From assembly GCF_000001735.4 (NCBI RefSeq), contig NC_003075.7:6449001-6513000 (forward strand): a stretch of DNA of 64,000 nt, in the 5' to 3' direction. This stretch comes from Arabidopsis thaliana. Its lineage: Eukaryota; Streptophyta; Magnoliopsida; Brassicales; Brassicaceae. Positions within the stretch are counted from its first letter, which is position 1. The number at the start of each line of letters is the position of its first letter. The notes below the pieces were generated by a model. That model worked only from the letters and a program-made list of their open reading frames with translations, was not told where the DNA came from and did not search any database. This document shows, in pieces, positions 59,600-64,000 of the stretch. The position numbers and the translations under genes are program-made.

Positions 59600-62500
59600 A
59601 TGAGCAAAACCATAATTCTCTTGGCGTTTTTTCTATCTATAGTTTTGAATGTGCAGATCAGTTTCGTCGTTGCTGAGAGCAAGGTAATTGGTATTTATGC
59701 GAGATCTCTCTTGCTCATGCAACATAAGCATTGACTTTTGTATTGTTTTTGCCTTTGTGATCAAATAGGTTTATGTAGTTTACTTGGGAGAGAAGGAACA
59801 TGACAATCCTGAGTCTGTCACTGAATCTCACCATCAGATGTTGTGGTCACTTCTTGGAAGGTATGATTTAGTACTTCTGCATAGGAACTTTTGAAATATC
59901 TCAGATAGTTTACTTTCTTGATTTGTCATGTTTCAGCAAAGAGGCTGTCCTTGATTCAATAGTGTATAGTTACCGACACGGCTTTTCAGGCTTTGCAGCC
60001 AAGCTCACTGAGTCCCAAGCACAGCAAATTTCTGGTACTTTTAGCGTTGAACTCTTCTCTGTTTCTTGATTTGATTTAAACCAAGAAGTTCTTTTTAAAA
60101 AAAACAAATCAATGCCCTTTCTTGAAAACAGAACTGCCTGAAGTAGTACAAGTCATACCAAATACATTATACGAAATGACAACAACAAGAACTTGGGATT
60201 ACTTAGGTGTATCTCCGGGAAATTCAGATAGTCTCCTACAAAAGGCCAACATGGGGTACAATGTAATCGTTGGAGTCATCGACACAGGTATGTGCATATC
60301 GAAAATATGTTTGATTCTCTCTTAAAGACATGATTACTAATAGAAAACATTAAATGTGGTGACAGGAGTGTGGCCAGAATCTGAAATGTTTAATGACAAA
60401 GGTTATGGACCAATACCAAGCCGTTGGAAAGGCGGCTGCGAATCTGGCGAACTTTTCAATGGCTCCATTCATTGCAACAGAAAGCTGATAGGAGCAAAAT
60501 ACTTTATTGATGCCAACAATGCCCAATTTGGAGTCTTGAACAAAACAGAGAACCCGGACTACCTTTCCCCAAGAGACTTTAACGGTCATGGCACGCATGT
60601 TGCCTCGACTATTGGTGGTTCTTTTCTGCCTAATGTAAGCTACTTAGGCCTCGGACGAGGAACCGCAAGAGGCGGTGCGCCCGGTGTTCATATAGCTGTT
60701 TATAAGGCATGCTGGGTTCAAAGAGGGTGTTCGGGAGCTGATGTCTTAAAAGCAATGGATGAAGCTATCCATGATGGTGTTGATATTTTGTCACTCTCTT
60801 TGCAGACTAGTGTTCCTTTATTTCCTGAAACCGATGCGAGGGAGCTTACCTCCGTGGGAGCATTCCATGCGGTCGCAAAGGGGATTCCTGTTGTAGCTGC
60901 AGCTAGTAATGCTGGCCCCACGGCTCAGACCCTTTCGAATGTAGCTCCTTGGGTCTTGACAGTGGCTGCAACCACTCAAGACCGTTCTTTTCCTACAGCC
61001 ATAACACTTGGGAACAATATAACAATACTGGTATATATATGTTCTGTTTTACTATATATAAACTATAAAATTTACTGTTTCTATGTAGTTTAAAATCATT
61101 ATGCTAAAATTTCCTCTTTGTTTAATGTAGGGTCAAGCAATATTTGGCGGTTCAGAACTCGGTTTTGTTGGTCTTACTTATCCAGAGAGTCCACTTTCAG
61201 GGTAACACAGAATTACATATTTCATGTTTTAATCATTTGCTTGTTCCGTACGTTAAAAACCCGCGAGATTGCGTCTTTGGACATGACATAGCTTTTAACT
61301 TGCAGTGACTGCGAGAAGCTCTCTGCCAATCCCAAGAGTGCAATGGAAGGAAAAGTTGTGTTGTGTTTCGCAGCATCTACACCGTCAAATGCTGCTATAA
61401 CCGCAGTAATAAATGCTGGTGGTCTTGGGTTAATCATGGCAAGAAATCCGACCCACTTGCTTCGTCCACTTCGTAACTTTCCATATGTTTCCGTAGATTT
61501 CGAGCTCGGGACCGACATTTTGTTTTACATACGCTCCACAAGGTATATTTTCGAAACACTCACAATATCTTTTACAAACACATTGACTAAACATATTGTG
61601 TTTTGTTTTTTTAGATCACCCATTGTAAACATACAAGCTTCAAGAACACTTTTTGGACAATCCGTGTCGACCAAGGTAGCAACTTTCTCATCAAGAGGAC
61701 CTAATTCAGTCTCTCCAGCGATTCTTAAGGTAGATAATACCATTTCTAACCTTTTAAGATTCTCTGTTTTGTAACCGCTTCTATGTTTTGTAACCGTTTT
61801 TTTTGCTGTTATTGCAGCCGGATATAGCAGCACCTGGTGTGAACATACTAGCAGCTATTTCTCCAAATAGCTATAAATGATGGAGGTTTTGCTATGATGT
61901 CAGGGACATCAATGGCTACTCCTGTTGTTTCAGGAGTTGTAGTGCTCCTCAAATCATTACATCCTGATTGGTCTCCTTCTGCTATCAAATCAGCTATTGT
62001 TACCACAGGTTCTTATCATCATCATCAGAAATGTTGTTATAACAGTTTTCTTATCAGAATAACTTATTAATCCGAAGGAATACATTTTAACATTTCAGCT
62101 TGGAGAACTGATCCATCAGGAGAGCCAATATTCGCAGACGGGTCAAGCCGCAAGCTAGCTGATCCGTTTGATTACGGAGGAGGACTCATAAATCCAGAGA
62201 AAGCTGTAAAACCAGGTCTCATATACGACATGACAACAGATGACTACGTTATGTACATGTGCTCTGTTGATTACAGTGACATTTCCATTTCTCGAGTCCT
62301 CGGAAAAATAACTGTCTGTCCTAATCCCAAACCTTCTGTTCTTGATCTAAATTTGCCTTCCATCACAATTCCAAACCTTAGAGGCGAAGTCACTCTCACA
62401 AGAACCGTCACTAACGTTGGACCCGTTAACTCGGTGTACAAGGTTGTAATCGATCCTCCAACAGGCGTTAACGTGGCTGTTACGCCAACGGAACTAGTGT

Positions 62501-62670
62501 TCGACTCTACTACTACAAAGCGATCTTTCACTGTTCGGGTCTCGACTACACACAAAGTAAACACTGGTTACTATTTTGGAAGCTTGACTTGGACCGATAC
62601 TCTGCACAATGTAGCCATTCCAGTTTCTGTAAGAACACAAATCTTGCAACGATACTACGACGAAAACTGA
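59600..62670 (+). CDS. SBT3.10: subtilisin-like serine protease SBT3.10, exon 9 frame disrupted
   Basis: Exons by comparison with its twin: 59600-59683, 59769-59860, 59937-60034, 60132-60287, 60366-61030, 61131-61201, 61306-61542, 61615-61729, 61818-62008 and 62099-62670. Signal peptide, I9 and S8 domains resemble SBT3.9. The Asp motif is GVIDTG and the oxyanion region is AAASNAGP (Ser where the twin has Gly). Exon 9 is 191 bases instead of 193: a CT is missing at about 61871, so the frame reaches TGA at 61878 before the catalytic GTSMATP. A shifted acceptor (exon from 61852) would restore the frame to about 748 aa but replace the conserved [13 protein letters not shown] segment. Either a damaged gene or one with an altered active-site exon. 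Probably At4g10530. Confidence 0.85.
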
Positions 62671-63514
62671 TTTAGGAAAACTCCTCAAATATTTTTCTAT
62701 ATTGTTTTGTTGAAGAAATATGTAAAGAATCATGCTGATGAATAATAATATTATCTAAGCTGTTTTATATTGATTTGCTGAAGAATATGTAAAGCATTAT
62801 ATCATACTGATGAATAACACTATTATCTAAATAGAATCTCATAAAACACTCTAGTTTATCGACTGATACTCATGTATGACGTGATCAGTGACATTGGTCT
62901 ACGAAAATGACTATATCCTCGATGATCAAGAATCACTACCTAATATAAAAATCCCTAATTTTTTTCTTGTCCATATTCCTCTCACGTTTGGACAGCCCTA
63001 ACCGGTTACCGGTGGTATTATATGAATCATAGTTTCACGGCAAGCTGGGGCTCTACTCCTTCCAATCCTCACGGCCACATCAACCTCTCGACATCAATCG
63101 TTTGTGATGAGGTATGCGTTTCAGATTACTATATATACACAGCATTTGGCGAGAACGAAATGGACGTCGTCATGGTGAGTCTCACACGCCAGTTTCAAAG
63201 CTCACATCTATGATTGATAAGAGTAGATCCGCAATCGTCTAAGCACAATGGCCACTTAGGGTTCTATGGACTACGAAGGCATGTAAAATCTGAAAGGTAA
63301 AGCTTGGAGGAAATTTGGTGTGAAGTATCAAAGTAGAAACTTCAGCATTATTAAACAACGTTAACTTGAACATAATTAAACAACGTTACATAAAGTCAAA
63401 CAGTTTGATACATACAAGTATACAGTATAAGTATAGATGGTTACATAAAATTAAATACTTTCAACGTTAAATAAACTTTAATACTTCCACGAATGGTTAG
63501 TCATTTTTATAGGT
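62671..63514. other. region between convergent subtilase genes
   Basis: 62671-62940 is the same 3' flank that follows SBT3.9 (53867-54135), showing the extent of the duplicated unit. Beyond 62940 the sequence is unrelated. The ORF at 63022-63213 is not recognised. Confidence 0.55.
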
Positions 63515-64000
63515 TCAGTTTTCATCGTAGTAGTTCTGCAAAATTTGAGTTCTCACAGAGAGAGGAATGGTCACATTATGTAGAGAGTCACTCCAAGTCA
63601 AGCTTCCAAAGAAGTAACCTGTGTTGATTTTGTGTGTGGTCGAAACTTTGACTTTAAAAGAGACCCTTTTGGTTGTAGAGTTAAACAGAAGCGTCTCTGG
63701 TGTCACAGTCACTTGAATGCCTATCGGTGGCTCGATCACAACTTTATAGACCGACTCAAGTTGTCCAACGTTAGTGAGGGTTCTGGTGAGAGTGACTTCA
63801 TCTTTGAGGTTTGGGATTGTGATGGAAGGCAAGTTAAAATCAAGAACAGATGGTTTGGGATTCGAACAAACTGTTCCTTTTCCGACAAGTTGAGAGATTG
63901 ATGTCTCGTTGTAACCAACAGAGCACATGTAGAGAACATAGTCTTCAAGTCCCAAGTCATATACAAGACCAGGTTTTGCAGCTTTCTCTGGATTCACAAG
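63515..64000 (-). CDS. SBT3.8: subtilisin-like protease, last exon only (SBT3.8)
   Basis: The minus-strand frame from 64000 to the stop at 63515 encodes [20 protein letters not shown], then [29 protein letters not shown] and [19 protein letters not shown], the Fn3-like end of a subtilase. It is closer to SBT3.7 (same [20 protein letters not shown]) than to the twins. The catalytic exons lie beyond the window. Probably At4g10540. Confidence 0.88.
   Translation of the reverse strand, partial: LVNPEKAAKPGLVYDLGLEDYVLYMCSVGYNETSISQLVGKGTVCSNPKPSVLDFNLPSITIPNLKDEVTLTRTLTNVGQLESVYKVVIEPPIGIQVTVTPETLLFNSTTKRVSFKVKVSTTHKINTGYFFGSLTWSDSLHNVTIPLSVRTQILQNYYDEN

Noticed and set aside
63022..63213. 63-codon ORF between the convergent subtilases
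   Set aside because: No similarity or gene signals recognised; length expected by chance.

Overview
The window is nuclear DNA of a flowering plant and almost certainly Arabidopsis thaliana or a very close relative. The genes have short AT-rich introns with GT-AG borders. Their order (F-box/FBD, TMPIT-like, PMT, ribosomal protein L9, defensin-like, copia, HIPP, a PAM2-like-motif protein, alpha-NAC, two DMR6-like oxygenases, a subtilase cluster) matches what I remember of chromosome 4 around At4g10400-At4g10540. Locus names and symbols come from memory. Gene models were spliced by hand, and exon phases were checked by arithmetic.

Region 1 (1-9 kb): a tandem duplication of an [F-box/FBD + TMPIT-like] unit, all on the minus strand. 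The right unit (4085-8996) is intact. In the left unit the F-box gene runs off the window edge and the TMPIT copy is dead and 5'-truncated. Region 2 (9.3-15.5 kb): a broken LRR receptor-like-protein fragment, then the pectin-type methyltransferase PMT17 and cytosolic ribosomal protein L9 (RPL9D). Region 3 (15.6-26 kb): AT-rich DNA, a small secreted cysteine-rich (SCR-like) peptide gene, a 5.65 kb Ty1/copia element with both LTRs and a 5-bp target-site duplication, and a HIPP metal-binding isoprenylated protein. The HIPP promoter sequence recurs on the far side of the peptide gene.

Region 4 (27-31.6 kb): a plant protein of unknown function carrying three PAM2-like motifs, then the alpha-NAC gene NACA4. 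The NACA4 promoter lies inside one arm of a long inverted repeat that itself carries a SINE. Region 5 (31.6-46 kb): two 2-oxoglutarate oxygenase genes of the DMR6/DLO family (DLO2, DLO1), separated and surrounded by transposon debris: a PPR pseudogene, a TRIM element, TIR elements and a MULE-type element with a 9-bp target duplication. A 72-aa unknown protein gene follows.

Region 6 (46.9-64 kb): a cluster of secreted subtilisin-like proteases: SBT3.7, then the tandem twins SBT3.9 and SBT3.10, then the 3' exon of SBT3.8 on the opposite strand. SBT3.10 carries a 2-bp deletion in the exon that encodes the catalytic serine. The 5 kb between the twins holds a copia remnant, a short tandem repeat and duplicated subtilase flanks without a gene.

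Functionally the window mixes housekeeping genes (RPL9, NACA4, PMT) with fast-evolving families: F-box/FBD, SCR-like peptide, DLO oxygenases that act on salicylate, and subtilases. No CRISPR, operon or convincing tRNA/rRNA gene was seen.
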